Assembly: GCF_001421355.1 (NCBI RefSeq)
Contig: NZ_LMKC01000002.1
Coordinates: 124,001 to 188,000, forward strand
Direction of reading: 5' to 3'
Length of the DNA: 64,000 bases
DNA from: Sphingomonas sp. Leaf9
Lineage (GTDB): Bacteria > Pseudomonadota > Alphaproteobacteria > Sphingomonadales > Sphingomonadaceae
The first letter of the stretch is position 1, and the number at the start of each line of letters is the position of its first letter. The notes beneath the pieces were generated by a model. The model did no database searches. It had not been told where the DNA came from and saw nothing but the letters and a program-made list of their open reading frames with translations. Positions 7,820 to 16,993 of this stretch are shown here, one piece after another. The translations under genes and the position numbers were made by a program.

Positions 7820-9140
7820 CGAACACCCCCACCAGTTCGGCAACGGCATCGTCCAGCGACACTACCTCGTCCGAATCCTGCTTCACATATTCCATGACCG
7901 CGGGATGCGCCGCCAGCGCGCCGTCGATCGCCGGATCGGTGCCAGGGCGATACGCACCCATCAGCACCAGATCGCGATTTTCCTCGTACGTCGCCAGATG
8001 CCGGCGCAGCACGCGCGCGGCGGCCAGATGCGGCTTGTCGGCAATGTCCGTCATCACGCGGCTGACCGACGGCCCCAGGTCGATTGCAGGATAGACGCCG
8101 CGCTCGGCCAGTTGCCGGCTCAGCACGATATGCCCGTCGAGAATCGACCGCGCCGAATCCACCACCGGATCGCTATTGTCGTCGCCATCTGCCAGCACGG
8201 TATAGATCGCGGTGATCGACCCGCCGGTGCGCACGCACGTGCCCGCCCGCTCGATCAGCCCCGGCAGCATCGCGATGGCCGACGGCGGATAGCCGCGCGC
8301 CGACGCCGGCTCGCCCAGCGCGAGGCCGATCTCGCGACCGGCATGGGCCACGCGGGTCAGCGAATCGATGATGAGCAGGACCTTCTTGCCCTGTTCGCGA
8401 AACGCCTCGGCAATCGCGGTTGCCCGCAAAGCGCCGCGAATGCGCAGCACCGGCGAATGGTTGGCCGGCACCGCGACCACGACCGACCGCGCCCGCGCAT
8501 CGCCCTTCAGCTTGGTTTCGAGGAAATCGGAAACCTCGCGGCTGCGCTCGCCGATCAGGCCGACGACGATCACGTCCGCCTTGGCCGCGCGGACCATCAT
8601 GCCCAGCAGAACCGACTTGCCGACGCCCGACCCTGCCATGATCCCGACGCGCTGGCCCTGACCGATGGTCAGCAGCCCGTTGATCGCGCGCACGCCGACG
8701 TCCATCGGTTCGAGCACGCGGCCCCGGTCCAGCGGCGACTGGATACGCCCGGCCAGCGGCCAGCGAGTGGCACCCCGGATCGGGCCCTTGCCGTCGATCG
8801 GCTTGCCCGCGCCATCGACCACCCGGCCCAGCATCGCCTCGCCCACCTCGGCCTCGCCCGGCTTGTCGCCCGGTCGCACCAGCGCACCGGGGAGGAGGGG
8901 GGCCGGGCCGCCCAGGTTCATCATCAGCGTCCGACCGTTGCGAAACCCGATCGCCTCCGCCTCGACATGGCCGCCATCGCCGGTGCCGACCTGGCACACG
9001 GTGCCGACCGGCAGCGACAGCCCGACCGCTTCCATCAACAGCCCGTCATAGCTGGCGAGCTTGCCCGCCACCCGCGCGCGCGGGCGGAAATCGGTGGGGG
9101 CGAGGGCACCCAGATAATCATCGGCGAAACGGTTGAGCAT
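7812..9140 (-). CDS. fliI: FliI, flagellar export ATPase
   Basis: FliI (442 aa) is the F1-beta-like hexameric ATPase that energises flagellar protein export in the cytoplasm. Walker A is AGSGVGKS at residues 169-176, the family signature GERSREV at 198-204 and Walker B VLLIIDS at 254-260. The downstream PGLIERAG and SITAIYTVLADGDD stretches are also typical. Length is normal. ATG 9140 overlaps the fliH stop, and the end overlaps fliJ. FliI works with FliH (upstream gene) and FliJ (downstream gene), and all three are translated in a coupled row. Confidence 0.96.
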   Translation of the reverse strand: MLNRFADDYLGALAPTDFRPRARVAGKLASYDGLLMEAVGLSLPVGTVCQVGTGDGGHVEAEAIGFRNGRTLMMNLGGPAPLLPGALVRPGDKPGEAEVGEAMLGRVVDGAGKPIDGKGPIRGATRWPLAGRIQSPLDRGRVLEPMDVGVRAINGLLTIGQGQRVGIMAGSGVGKSVLLGMMVRAAKADVIVVGLIGERSREVSDFLETKLKGDARARSVVVAVPANHSPVLRIRGALRATAIAEAFREQGKKVLLIIDSLTRVAHAGREIGLALGEPASARGYPPSAIAMLPGLIERAGTCVRTGGSITAIYTVLADGDDNSDPVVDSARSILDGHIVLSRQLAERGVYPAIDLGPSVSRVMTDIADKPHLAAARVLRRHLATYEENRDLVLMGAYRPGTDPAIDGALAAHPAVMEYVKQDSDEVVSLDDAVAELVGVFGV

Positions 9141-9901
9141 CAGCGCGGCACCTGCACGGTTTCGATCACGGCACCCAGCTGTTCCAGCCAGAGCGACGGA
9201 CCATCCTCGACCACGGTCGAGGCGGATTCGAGGATGAAGCCGCCGCGCTCGACATGGGCGTCGGCGACGGCAAACACCGCCTTGGGCAGCTTGCCCTCGA
9301 CCAGCGGCATGTCGGCTTCGTGCATCCGGAGGATCGCCGATTCCGCGCCATCGGCCAGCAGGTCGGCGGCGGCGTCGATCCGTTCGACCAGGTGGTTGGC
9401 CGACACGCCGACCTCCCCCACGATCTGGCGCACCAGCGTCAGCACGGTCTGGCGCAGCCGCGCGGCCATCGCCTCGCGGTCGATATGCGTCGCAGTGCCC
9501 AGCGCATCGGCCAGCTTGGCGAGCAGCGCATGGTGGCGCGCGGTGTCGGACTGGCTGGCGGCGGCAGCGGCGGCCAGCCCCTCGGCAAAGCCCGCCGCAT
9601 GCGCCTCGGTCACCGGGTCCAATGGCGACGCCACCTCGTCGACCACGGTCGAGAACGGGTCCCAGCCCTCGGTCGGGTTGGCATCGGGATCGGCCGGGCG
9701 GAAATGCTTGGGGCCGGTGGGCTGTGCGGCACCGGCGGCGACACCGAAATCGGCCGGGCGCACCGGCACGACGCCGGTCGCCGCGAACGGATCGGGCGCG
9801 CCGAACGCGCGGGCCAGGATATCGGCCGCCGCGACATGGCGGCTGGCGAAGCCGGCGACGAAGCCGCAGGCGGACGTCGGGGAGGTGGCGCTCTCAAACA
9901 T
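9140..9901 (-). CDS. fliH: FliH, flagellar export ATPase regulator
   Basis: FliH (253 aa) is the dimeric stator-like partner that holds FliI in check and ties it to FliN at the C ring. The N-terminal half is variable and Ala/Pro-rich; the C-terminal half (from about residue 125, LAKLADALGTATHIDREAM) carries the FliH/V-ATPase E-subunit-like domain with VLTLVRQIVGEVGVSANHLV and a terminal VEDGPSLWLEQLGAVIETV. Such N-terminal divergence is usual. The start overlaps the fliG end by 8 bases. Assignment depends partly on position between fliG and fliI. Confidence 0.87.
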   Translation of the reverse strand: MFESATSPTSACGFVAGFASRHVAAADILARAFGAPDPFAATGVVPVRPADFGVAAGAAQPTGPKHFRPADPDANPTEGWDPFSTVVDEVASPLDPVTEAHAAGFAEGLAAAAAASQSDTARHHALLAKLADALGTATHIDREAMAARLRQTVLTLVRQIVGEVGVSANHLVERIDAAADLLADGAESAILRMHEADMPLVEGKLPKAVFAVADAHVERGGFILESASTVVEDGPSLWLEQLGAVIETVQVPR

Positions 9902-10901
9902 AATCGTCGTCGCCGCCGCCCATCATGATCGTTCCGTCCTTGGCCAGCTGGCGCGCGACGGTGATGACGCCCTTCTGCGCGTCGAGCACCTCGGCCAGCT
10001 TCATGGGACCGCGTGCCTCCATCTCGTCGCGGATGCCGTCGGCGGCGCGCGCCGACATGCAGCCGAGGAACCGGCCGCGCGCATTCTCGTCCACGCCCTT
10101 CAGCGCGCGTACCAGCAGGTCGCTGTCGACGTTGCGGATCAGCACGCCCAGATTCTTGTCGTCCATCTCCAGCAGGTTGTCGAAGACGAACAGCTGGTCC
10201 TCGATCTGGCGGGCGATGTCGCGGTCGATCTTGGCCAGCTTCGGCATGACCCGCGTCTCGGTCGCCTTGCGGCCCGACGACAGGATCTTGGCGGCATCCT
10301 TCGCCCCGCCCAGCTGTACGCCGGTCCCGCTGGAACGGCCGGTCGACCGGCGCGTCAGCATCGACTTCAGCGTGTCGATCGCCTCGGGCGTGATCGGCCC
10401 CAGCTTGGCGATGCGGTGCAGGATCTGCGGCTGCGATGCCTCGGGCAGCCCCTCCAGCACCTGCGCCGCGACGCCCGGCTCGAGATTGGCGAGCAGGACG
10501 GCGGCGATCTGCGGATGCTCGTCCTTGATGAGGCTGACGATCTCGGCCGCATCCATCCAGTCGAGCAGCTCGATCTGGCACGCGGTCTCGACCGGCGTGA
10601 TCCGGGCGAGCACGCTCTCGGCCTTGTCGGCGCCCAGCGCCCGGTTCATCACCTGTTCGATATGCGGGCGCGGGTCGAAGCCGACCGTGGTGCGCTCGCG
10701 GGCCTTTTCGACGAAATCGTCGAGGACCACCGACACCTCGTCCTCGCTGACATCGGCGACGCTGAACATCGCCTTGCCCAGCTGCTGGACCTCTTCGGGT
10801 TCCAGCTTCTGCAGGATCGCGGCGGCTTCCTCCTCGCCGACCAGCATCATCAGGACGGCGGCGCGTTCGACGCCGGTCTGGATACGGACGGGGGCGTTCA
10901 C
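9894..10901 (-). CDS. fliG: FliG, flagellar motor switch protein
   Basis: FliG (335 aa) is the C-ring protein that contacts the stators and generates torque. The N-terminal domain (AAVLMMLVGEEEAAAILQKL) binds FliF; the middle domain has KDEHPQIAAVLLANLEPGVA, where the EHPQ motif contacts FliM; the C-terminal domain carries the charged torque helix (DRDIARQIEDQLFVFDNLLE). Length matches the family. GTG at 10901 overlaps the fliF stop as GTGA. Confidence 0.96.
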   Translation of the reverse strand: MNAPVRIQTGVERAAVLMMLVGEEEAAAILQKLEPEEVQQLGKAMFSVADVSEDEVSVVLDDFVEKARERTTVGFDPRPHIEQVMNRALGADKAESVLARITPVETACQIELLDWMDAAEIVSLIKDEHPQIAAVLLANLEPGVAAQVLEGLPEASQPQILHRIAKLGPITPEAIDTLKSMLTRRSTGRSSGTGVQLGGAKDAAKILSSGRKATETRVMPKLAKIDRDIARQIEDQLFVFDNLLEMDDKNLGVLIRNVDSDLLVRALKGVDENARGRFLGCMSARAADGIRDEMEARGPMKLAEVLDAQKGVITVARQLAKDGTIMMGGGDDDYV

Positions 10902-12589
10902 GACTTGGCGTCCGACTGGATCATGTCACGGATGGCAAGCGCGGCGCGCGTCGGATTGTCGCGGGTGAAGCCGCGGACCAGCCCGACCCGGTCGTCATAC
11001 CCCTGCGCGGTTTCCAGCATCGCCATGCTGACCGGTTCCGGCCCGGCGGGGGCGGTCAGCGCGGCCTGCTGCGCGGCTTCGGCGGCGGCGGCGCGGGCGG
11101 TCTCGGCGGCGGCGTCGGCCTTGCGCTTCTCGTTGATCGCCTTGACCATCGGGCGGACGCCCATGAACAGCACCAGCAGCGCGATGACGAGTGCGGTGCC
11201 GTTGCGGGCGGCCAGCGGTACCCAGTCGGCATCGTACCACGGGCGGGCGACATCGGTCGCGGTCGCATCGGGCGAGAATTTCCGGCTGATGACCGTCACC
11301 GTGTCCTGGCGCTGCTGGTTATAACCGACCGCCGCCTTCACCAGATCGTTGATCTGCTGGATTTCGGCCGGGGTGCGCGGCTTGGCCCCTTCGGGTTCGC
11401 GCAGCAGCACGGCGACCGACAGGCGACGGATCGATCCCGGCGCCGCGCGGGTCACCGACACTTCCTTGCCCAGGTCATAGGCGCGGTTGAAATTCTCGCT
11501 GGTCTTGACCGGCGGGGTGGCGCCCGGCGCGGTTCCGGGCTGGACCGTGGCACCGGCGGGGCCGGGGGTCGCGGTCGCCAGCGTCGATGCGGCAGGCGGC
11601 GTGTTGCTCAGCGCGCCGGGGATGCCGCCGGGGGTCGTCTCGCCGGGGGTATTGCCCTGCCAATTGCCCTGTTCGGCGCGCACCACCCCCTGCTTGTCAT
11701 AGCTTTCGCGCGTCGCCTGGCTCTGGTCCAGATCGACATCGGCCTGAATCTCGGCCGAGAAATTGCCGGCACCCAGCAGCGGGGTCAGCAGCGTGTTGAG
11801 CTGCGCGCGATACTTGTCCTCGATCCGGCGCTGGTAATCGATCCGCTCGTCGGAAAGGGTCGATCCCTCGCTGCCATCGGTCGGCTTGCTCAGCAGCGCG
11901 CCCATCTGGTCGATGATCGTCACCTGGTCGGCCTTCATCCCCGGCACCGAGGAGGCGACGAGGTTGACGATCGAGCGGACCTGCGCCTGCGTCAGGCTGC
12001 GGCCCGGTTCCAGCCGGACGATGACCGAAGCGGACGGCTGCGCATTGTCGCGCACGAACACCGAGGATTCAGGCATCGCGAGGTGGACGCGGGCGTCCGC
12101 CACCGACTCGATCTCGCCGATCGACTTGGCCAGTTCGGTCTCGCGCGCCTGGCGCAGCCGTTCGCCCTCGACGGCGCGACTGACACCCATCGGCAGCTGG
12201 TCGAGGATCGCATAGCCCCCCGGCGCGGCCTTCGGCAGGCCTTGGCCGGCCAGCAGGATACGCGCGCGGTGATAATCGTCCTCGGCGACGGTGATCCCGC
12301 CCGAATCATCGACATGGCTGGTGATCTTCGCCGCGCCCAGCGCATCGACGACCGCCTGCTTGTCGCTGTCGGGCAGCTGCGGGAACAACGTGCGCTGCGG
12401 CGGGGTGGCCAGTGCCATCCATGCGAGCGCCGCCGACAGCACCAGCCCGACGATGAAGATCATCGGCAGGCTGCGCTTGACGGCGGGGTTCTTCATGATC
12501 CCGCCAATCTGGGTCAGCGGGTTGGCGAACTTGGTCGCGGGGGCGGCGGGAACGCCGCCTGCACCGGTGGTGGCGAGAGCGTTTTCCAT
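10898..12589 (-). CDS. fliF: FliF, flagellar MS-ring protein
   Basis: FliF (563 aa) builds the MS ring in the inner membrane, the base on which the rod, C ring and export gate assemble. Two membrane helices bracket the periplasmic part, at about residues 41-62 (SLPMIFIVGLVLSAALAWMA) and 461-478 (LVIALLVLFMGVRPMV). Ring-building motifs are clear: LLAGQGLPKAAPGGYAILDQ, ELAKSIGEIESVADARVHLA and PSASVIVRLEPGRSLTQAQV. The C-terminal tail that docks FliG follows the second helix. A Pro/Gly/Thr-rich loop (about 310-355) splits the periplasmic domain, as in other FliF proteins. Confidence 0.96.
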   Translation of the reverse strand: MENALATTGAGGVPAAPATKFANPLTQIGGIMKNPAVKRSLPMIFIVGLVLSAALAWMALATPPQRTLFPQLPDSDKQAVVDALGAAKITSHVDDSGGITVAEDDYHRARILLAGQGLPKAAPGGYAILDQLPMGVSRAVEGERLRQARETELAKSIGEIESVADARVHLAMPESSVFVRDNAQPSASVIVRLEPGRSLTQAQVRSIVNLVASSVPGMKADQVTIIDQMGALLSKPTDGSEGSTLSDERIDYQRRIEDKYRAQLNTLLTPLLGAGNFSAEIQADVDLDQSQATRESYDKQGVVRAEQGNWQGNTPGETTPGGIPGALSNTPPAASTLATATPGPAGATVQPGTAPGATPPVKTSENFNRAYDLGKEVSVTRAAPGSIRRLSVAVLLREPEGAKPRTPAEIQQINDLVKAAVGYNQQRQDTVTVISRKFSPDATATDVARPWYDADWVPLAARNGTALVIALLVLFMGVRPMVKAINEKRKADAAAETARAAAAEAAQQAALTAPAGPEPVSMAMLETAQGYDDRVGLVRGFTRDNPTRAALAIRDMIQSDAKS

Positions 12590-12590
12590 A

Positions 12591-12956
12591 TCAGACCGGC
12601 ATGCTCATGATGTCCTTGTAGGCGGACAAGAGTTTGTTCCTGACCTGCATCGTGGCTTCGAAGCCGACCGATGCCTGCTGGCGCGCCATCATCACCTTCG
12701 CGATGTCCACGGTCTCGCCGCGTTCATACATCGCCGACAATTCGCTCGCCTTGTTCTGCTGCGCGTTCACGCCCTTCAGCGCGTCGCCCATCGCCTCGAC
12801 GAAGCTGGTCGGCTTCGCCGGTTCGGCCTGCACCGGGGCGGTCGCGACCTGCGCGTTCGCCTTCGACAGGGCCTGGTTCCGTTCGAGGATCTGCGCACGA
12901 AGCTGCATCACCCGGTCGACGCCCATCGCGCCGCCGACACCGCCGACGCCGCTCAT
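12591..12956 (-). CDS. fliE: FliE, MS-ring/rod junction protein
   Basis: FliE (121 aa) joins the MS ring to the proximal rod and is the first rod component exported. The C-terminal half carries the family core, FVEAMGDALKGVNAQQNKAS followed by VMMARQQASVGFEATMQVRN and the terminal KLLSAYKDIMSMPV. The first 45 residues are variable. It lies between the sigma-54 regulator (ATGA overlap at 12953-12956) and fliF, so regulator and basal-body genes share a transcript. Confidence 0.95.
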   Translation of the reverse strand: MSGVGGVGGAMGVDRVMQLRAQILERNQALSKANAQVATAPVQAEPAKPTSFVEAMGDALKGVNAQQNKASELSAMYERGETVDIAKVMMARQQASVGFEATMQVRNKLLSAYKDIMSMPV

Positions 12957-14257
12957 GCCGACGCCGCCATCGATTGTGCGGCAGGTGCGACCAGAAGCTC
13001 GCCGGCCTCACGCGCCTTGGCGAGGCGGTAGCGCAGCGTACGCTCCGAAATCCCCAGCCGCCGCGCGGTCTCGATCCGGTTGCCGCCGCATTCCTCCAGC
13101 GTGCGGCGGATCGCCGCGAACTCGTGGATCTGCACGATGTTGGTCAGCGTCGCTGCCACCGGCTCCACCGCGCGGGGCGCGCTGGCGGTCGCGGCGACGT
13201 TGGCGGCGCTCGCCCGGTCGAACACGATGTCGTGCGCCTCGATGCGGTCGCCCATGCCCAGCAGCAGCGCGCGCTGGATCACATTCTCCAGCTCGCGGGC
13301 ATTGCCCGGCCAGTCGTGGCGGCCGAGCAGCGCGAGCGCCTCGTCCGAAATCCACGGCAACGTGCCCCGCATGCCCGCGTGGCGCACGACCATCGCGGCG
13401 GCGAGCGCCGCGACATCGCCCGGCCGGTCGGCCAGTGCGCGGGTGCTGAGCGGAAAGACGCTGAGGCGGTAATACAGATCGGCGCGGAAGCGGCCGGCGG
13501 CCACCTCGTCCTGCAAATCGCGATTGGCGCAGGCGACGACGCGGACGTCGATCGCCTCGGCCTGGGTCGCGCCGATCGGCACGACCTCACGCTCCTGCAA
13601 CACGCGCAGCAGCTTGGCCTGCAGCGGCAGCGGCATTTCCGCGATCTCGTCGAGCAGCAGCGTGCCGCCATGCGCCGCGCGGAAAAAGCCTTCGCCCGCC
13701 GCGCCGGCGCCGGTGAACGCGCCCTTCACATGGCCGAACAGCATCGCTTCCAGCATGGTTTCGGGGAGCGCGGCGCAGTTGATTGCGATGAACGGGCCGT
13801 CGGCGCGCGCGCTCTCGGCGTGGATGGTGCGGGCCAGCACTTCCTTGCCGGTGCCGGTCGGGCCGTTCACCAGCACGGTGATGTCGGCGGCGGCGACCCG
13901 GCGGGCGAGTGCCTGTAGCGCCAGGCTTTCCGGATCGGCGGCGACCGCCTCGTGCCGGCCGCACAGCAGCGCGGCGGCAAAGGCATGGGCCAGCTCGGTG
14001 TCGGCATGCGAATAGGACAGGCGGGCCGGGCGGCCCCCTTCGAACGGGGTCGCCGAGGCGGGGCCGTCGGCCAGGACCAGCGTGCGGGCCGCGATCGGCG
14101 GCACTTCGCCTTCCATCACCAGGAACACGTCGTTCGGCCCCGGCTTTTGTCCGGCATTGGCAAGGGCGAAGCCCTGCGCGCGCAGCGACGAAACCAGCGT
14201 GAACTTGGCGCCGAGCACGGCAGCGGATGGATAGATCGAGCGCATCGTTTCGGACAT
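12953..14257 (-). CDS. FlbD-like sigma-54-dependent flagellar activator lacking a receiver domain
   Basis: Cytoplasmic AAA+ enhancer-binding protein (434 aa) that activates sigma-54 RNA polymerase. Walker A GPTGTGKE is at residues 132-139, the sigma-54 contact loop GAFTGA at 179-184, Walker B GTLLLDE at 198-204, RADLYYRLSVFPL near 260, and a Fis-type helix-turn-helix at the C-terminus (NRIETARRLGISERTLRYRL). The first 110 residues do not resemble an intact receiver domain, in contrast with Caulobacter FlbD. ATG 14257 is chosen for its strong AGGGGGA ribosome site; 14287 and 14245 are alternatives. Heading the fliE operon and divergent from flagellin, it probably activates the four sigma-54 flagellar promoters in this window. 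Confidence 0.88.
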   Translation of the reverse strand: MSETMRSIYPSAAVLGAKFTLVSSLRAQGFALANAGQKPGPNDVFLVMEGEVPPIAARTLVLADGPASATPFEGGRPARLSYSHADTELAHAFAAALLCGRHEAVAADPESLALQALARRVAAADITVLVNGPTGTGKEVLARTIHAESARADGPFIAINCAALPETMLEAMLFGHVKGAFTGAGAAGEGFFRAAHGGTLLLDEIAEMPLPLQAKLLRVLQEREVVPIGATQAEAIDVRVVACANRDLQDEVAAGRFRADLYYRLSVFPLSTRALADRPGDVAALAAAMVVRHAGMRGTLPWISDEALALLGRHDWPGNARELENVIQRALLLGMGDRIEAHDIVFDRASAANVAATASAPRAVEPVAATLTNIVQIHEFAAIRRTLEECGGNRIETARRLGISERTLRYRLAKAREAGELLVAPAAQSMAASA

Positions 14258-14276
14258 TCCCCCTGAACGGCACCCT

Positions 14277-14288
14277 TTTGCCGGCAAA
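14277..14288. promoter_or_regulatory. Perfect palindrome TTTGCCGGCAAA upstream of the flbD-like gene
   Basis: A 12-base perfect palindrome lies about 20 bases upstream of the activator start codon and on the far side of the flagellin promoter. Its half-site GGCAA/TTGCC recurs next to the other sigma-54 promoters in this window (see 20881, 22129 and 23317), so it may be a binding site for the activator itself (autoregulation). This is inference from repetition and position only. Confidence 0.35.
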
Positions 14289-14385
14289 TGGTTAACGGCC
14301 GGTAAAATCCATCCCGATTCGGCTCTGTACTCCGCGTACGCCCTCGTACGCGCGCGAGGGCCGGGGGAGGGGCGGAACTTTTTTG

Positions 14386-14413
14386 CTTAATACCGCCCGA
14401 TGCGTGCCGTTTC
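14386..14413 (+). promoter_or_regulatory. Candidate sigma-28 (FliA) promoter of flagellin
   Basis: CTTAA at 14386-14390 and GCCGTTTC at 14406-14413 are separated by exactly 15 bases. The flagellar sigma-28 consensus is CTAAA-N15-GCCGATAA. The same -10 element, GCCGTTTC, with the same 15-base spacer occurs before flgM, and both are expected FliA targets. Predicted transcription start is near 14420, giving a leader of about 70 bases. Confidence 0.6.
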
Positions 14414-14490
14414 TCCGGGCAGCAGCTTCGATCCCGATCGTTTCAAGGGGGGACGCGGGGCGCTGGAAGTCACACTGGAGGACACACCCA

Positions 14491-16473
14491 ATGACCGTCA
14501 TCGGATCCAACATCGGATCGCTCCGCGCCGCCAACGCCTCGTCCGCCGCCAACGACGCCCTGAAGGCCTCGATGGAGCGCCTGTCGACCGGCAAGCGTAT
14601 CAACTCGGCCAAGGACGACGCCGCCGGCCTCGCCATCGCCAGCCGCATGACCAGCCAGATCAAGACGATGGCCGTTGCCGCGCGCAACGCCAATGACGGC
14701 ATCTCGATGGCGCAGACCGCCGAAGGCGCGCTGGGCGAAGTCACCAACATGCTGCAGCGCATGAAGGAACTCGCCGGCCAGGCCGCGAACGGCACGCTGG
14801 GTTCGGCGGAACGCAAGTCGCTCCAGTCGGAAGTCGGTCAGCTGACCGCGCAGATCAACGACATCGCGAACAAGACCAACTTCAACGGCATCAACCTGCT
14901 CGACGGCACGGTGAAGGCCGTAACGCTGCAGACCGGTTCGCAGGCCGGCCAGACCACCTCGGTCAGCCTCACCAGCACCTCGGCGACCGCGCTCGGCCTG
15001 AACGGCTACCGCGTCGAAGGCCAGGCGACCACCGGCCGTATCGACACCGCGACCGTCGCCGTCGGCGACGTGCAGCTGAACGGCAAGAATGCCCTCGGCA
15101 CCGCCCTGACCGCTGCCGACGCGGAAACGACCGCCGCCAGCATCAACGCCAACACCGGCCAGACCGGCGTGTCGGCCAAGGCATACAACACCCTGTCGGG
15201 CGGCCCGATCTCGGCCGGCGGCATCACCGCGACCGGCAGCCTGACGATCGCCGTCGGCAGCGGCACGGGCGTCGACATCACCGGCGCCAATGGCCAGGAA
15301 CTCGTCGACAAGATCAACCGCGACGTGGGCGGCGTGACCGCGCAGCTCGACAACGAAGGCAAGATCGTCCTGTCGAACGACACCGGCAAGTCGATCACCA
15401 TCGGCGGCACGGCATCGGGCAAGGCCGGCTTCACCGCCGGCACCTATGGCGGCTTCGTCGCGCTCCAGAGCTCGACCGGCGAAGCAATCGACATCAAGCG
15501 CAGCGCGACCGGCTCCGCCGCCAGCCTGACCGCGCTCGGCCTGAACGAAACCACCGCCAATGAAGGCGTGAAGGGTTCGGCCGTCGGTGCGACCGCGCTC
15601 GCCGTCACCGACGACGTGAAGATCAACGGCGTCGCCGTCGGTGCATCGAACGACGCATCGGCCGCATCGAAGGCCGCCGCGATCAACGCCGTCAGCGACA
15701 AGTCGGGTGTCACCGCGACTGCGACGACGAAGGCGACCGTGTCGCTCGACTCGTCGAAGATCGTCGCTGCCAACACGCTGGTCATCAACGGTTCGACCGT
15801 GACGCTGAGCGATGCCGACGGCACGACCGGCATGTCGATGTCGGACGTGGTGAAGAACATCAACGATGCCGGCATCAGCGGCCTGGTCGCGTCGAGCGAT
15901 GACAAGGGCAACCTGATCCTCACCTCGTCGACCGGCAACGACATCACGCTGAAGGACGGCACCGGCGGTACCTCGGCGGGCATGGTCATCGGCATGAAGG
16001 GCGATGACGGCGGCGGCTCGACCGGTGCGATCGGCACCGGCCTGACCCTGCGCGGTCGTGTCGAGCTGAAGTCGGACACCGGTGCGGAAATCCGTGTCGA
16101 AGGTTCGGACACCTCGCTCGCCAAGGTCGGCGTGTCGGCACAGGGCGGTTCGGCCGATACGGTCGGCGGCGCGCTGAACGTCTCGACCCAGGCGAATGCC
16201 GCCGTCGCGATGAACGCCATCGATAAGGCGCTCGACAAGGTTTCGTCGATCCGCGGCGACCTCGGTGCGGTCCAGAACCGTCTGCAGGTTACCGTCAACA
16301 ACCTGACCACCACCTCGTCGAACCTGCAGGAAGCCCGCAGCCGCATCGAAGACACCGACTTCTCGGCGGAATCGACGGCGCTCGCCAAGGCGCAGATCCT
16401 CGGCCAGGCTTCGACCGCGATGCTCGCCCAGGCGAACCAGTCGCAGCAGGGCGTGCTGAAGCTGCTCGGCTAA
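14491..16473 (+). CDS. fliC: Flagellin, filament subunit (660 aa)
   Basis: Flagellin polymerises into the external filament after export through the flagellar channel. The conserved N-terminal D0/D1 part is residues about 1-140 ([20 protein letters not shown], then [19 protein letters not shown]), and the C-terminal D1/D0 part about 565-660, ending in [18 protein letters not shown]. The roughly 420-residue middle is the variable surface domain; it contains at least two repeats of the flagellin-IN type ([15 protein letters not shown] and [15 protein letters not shown]). ATG 14491 has GGAGGA about 10 bases upstream. At 660 aa it is larger than many alphaproteobacterial flagellins. A sigma-28-like promoter precedes it and a strong terminator follows. 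Confidence 0.96.
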   Translation: MTVIGSNIGSLRAANASSAANDALKASMERLSTGKRINSAKDDAAGLAIASRMTSQIKTMAVAARNANDGISMAQTAEGALGEVTNMLQRMKELAGQAANGTLGSAERKSLQSEVGQLTAQINDIANKTNFNGINLLDGTVKAVTLQTGSQAGQTTSVSLTSTSATALGLNGYRVEGQATTGRIDTATVAVGDVQLNGKNALGTALTAADAETTAASINANTGQTGVSAKAYNTLSGGPISAGGITATGSLTIAVGSGTGVDITGANGQELVDKINRDVGGVTAQLDNEGKIVLSNDTGKSITIGGTASGKAGFTAGTYGGFVALQSSTGEAIDIKRSATGSAASLTALGLNETTANEGVKGSAVGATALAVTDDVKINGVAVGASNDASAASKAAAINAVSDKSGVTATATTKATVSLDSSKIVAANTLVINGSTVTLSDADGTTGMSMSDVVKNINDAGISGLVASSDDKGNLILTSSTGNDITLKDGTGGTSAGMVIGMKGDDGGGSTGAIGTGLTLRGRVELKSDTGAEIRVEGSDTSLAKVGVSAQGGSADTVGGALNVSTQANAAVAMNAIDKALDKVSSIRGDLGAVQNRLQVTVNNLTTTSSNLQEARSRIEDTDFSAESTALAKAQILGQASTAMLAQANQSQQGVLKLLG

Positions 16474-16543
16474 TCCCGGCTCCGCCGCCGCCGCTCCCCC
16501 TTGATGAAGGCGGTGGCGGCGGAACTCCCGGCGACGGGACCAG

Positions 16544-16576
16544 CCCCCGGTGACCCGATGTGGTCACCGGGGGTTT
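16544..16576 (+). terminator. Rho-independent terminator of flagellin
   Basis: CCCCCGGTGACC (16544-16555), loop CGATGT, and GGTCACCGGGGG (16562-16573) form a perfect 12-bp stem followed by TTT. It lies 70 bases after the flagellin stop. Confidence 0.8.
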
Positions 16577-16933
16577 CGGCGTTTCCGGCGAATATGCAGA
16601 CTCTATATATAGCGCACACCCAAAATCCTCCCCGCTGCGCGGGGAGGGGGACCATGCGCAGCATGGTGGAGGGGGGTGCCCGCAAACGAAACGCCGCCTT
16701 ATTGCCGCACCCCTATCCGCGCGCAGGCGGGGAGCCAGGGTCCCCCTCGCAAAGACAGCACCCGATAACCCTGGGCCCCCGCCTGCGCGACGACCGCCCC
16801 GCTTTCCTACAGCCGCTCGCCTACGCTACCCTCCGCCACCCGCTCTTTCCCATCGCCGAACCTCACCGCCCGACGCACCGCCACACCCCCTGCGCAAAAC
16901 GTGCACGAGTGTGAACTTTGTGAACTTTGGACG
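16577..16933. other. Gene-free spacer between fliC and fliA with short palindromic repeats
   Basis: No convincing gene is present. At 16628-16670 there is a palindromic repeat of the CTCCCCGCTGCGCGGGGAG type followed by a GACCATGCGCAGCATGGT hairpin. At 16724-16790 two further arms with CCCGCCTGCGCG/CGCGCAGGCGGG occur. These are typical alphaproteobacterial intergenic repeats. A short direct repeat, GTGAACTTT twice, lies at 16912-16929. Short frames here have no recognisable product. Confidence 0.6.
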
Positions 16934-16965
16934 CAAAAACGGGGCCGGACTCCCCGTCCGACCCC
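16934..16965 (-). terminator. Rho-independent terminator after fliA
   Basis: On the minus strand GGGGTCGGAC, a 5-base loop and GTCCGGCCCC form a 10-bp stem (one G-U pair) followed by GTTTTTG. It lies about 30 bases past the fliA stop and ends the transglycosylase-flhA-fliA operon. Confidence 0.75.
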
Positions 16966-16993
16966 GCCCAAATACCTGAAACCAAACCGAAAC

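Noticed and set aside
7656-11324. 1222-codon plus-strand frame opposite fliF-fliK
   Set aside because: Covered by several conserved flagellar genes on the minus strand; Arg/His/Gln-rich shadow sequence.
14269-14282. CGGCACCCTTTTGCC as a sigma-54 promoter toward flagellin
   Set aside because: The spacing is again 9 bases; the sequence is more likely part of the TTTGCCGGCAAA palindrome.
14365-14385. GGAACTTTTTTGC upstream of flagellin as a sigma-54 promoter
   Set aside because: GG and GC are separated by 9 bases instead of 10 and the TGGCAC part is lost; the sigma-28 site at 14386 explains the gene better.
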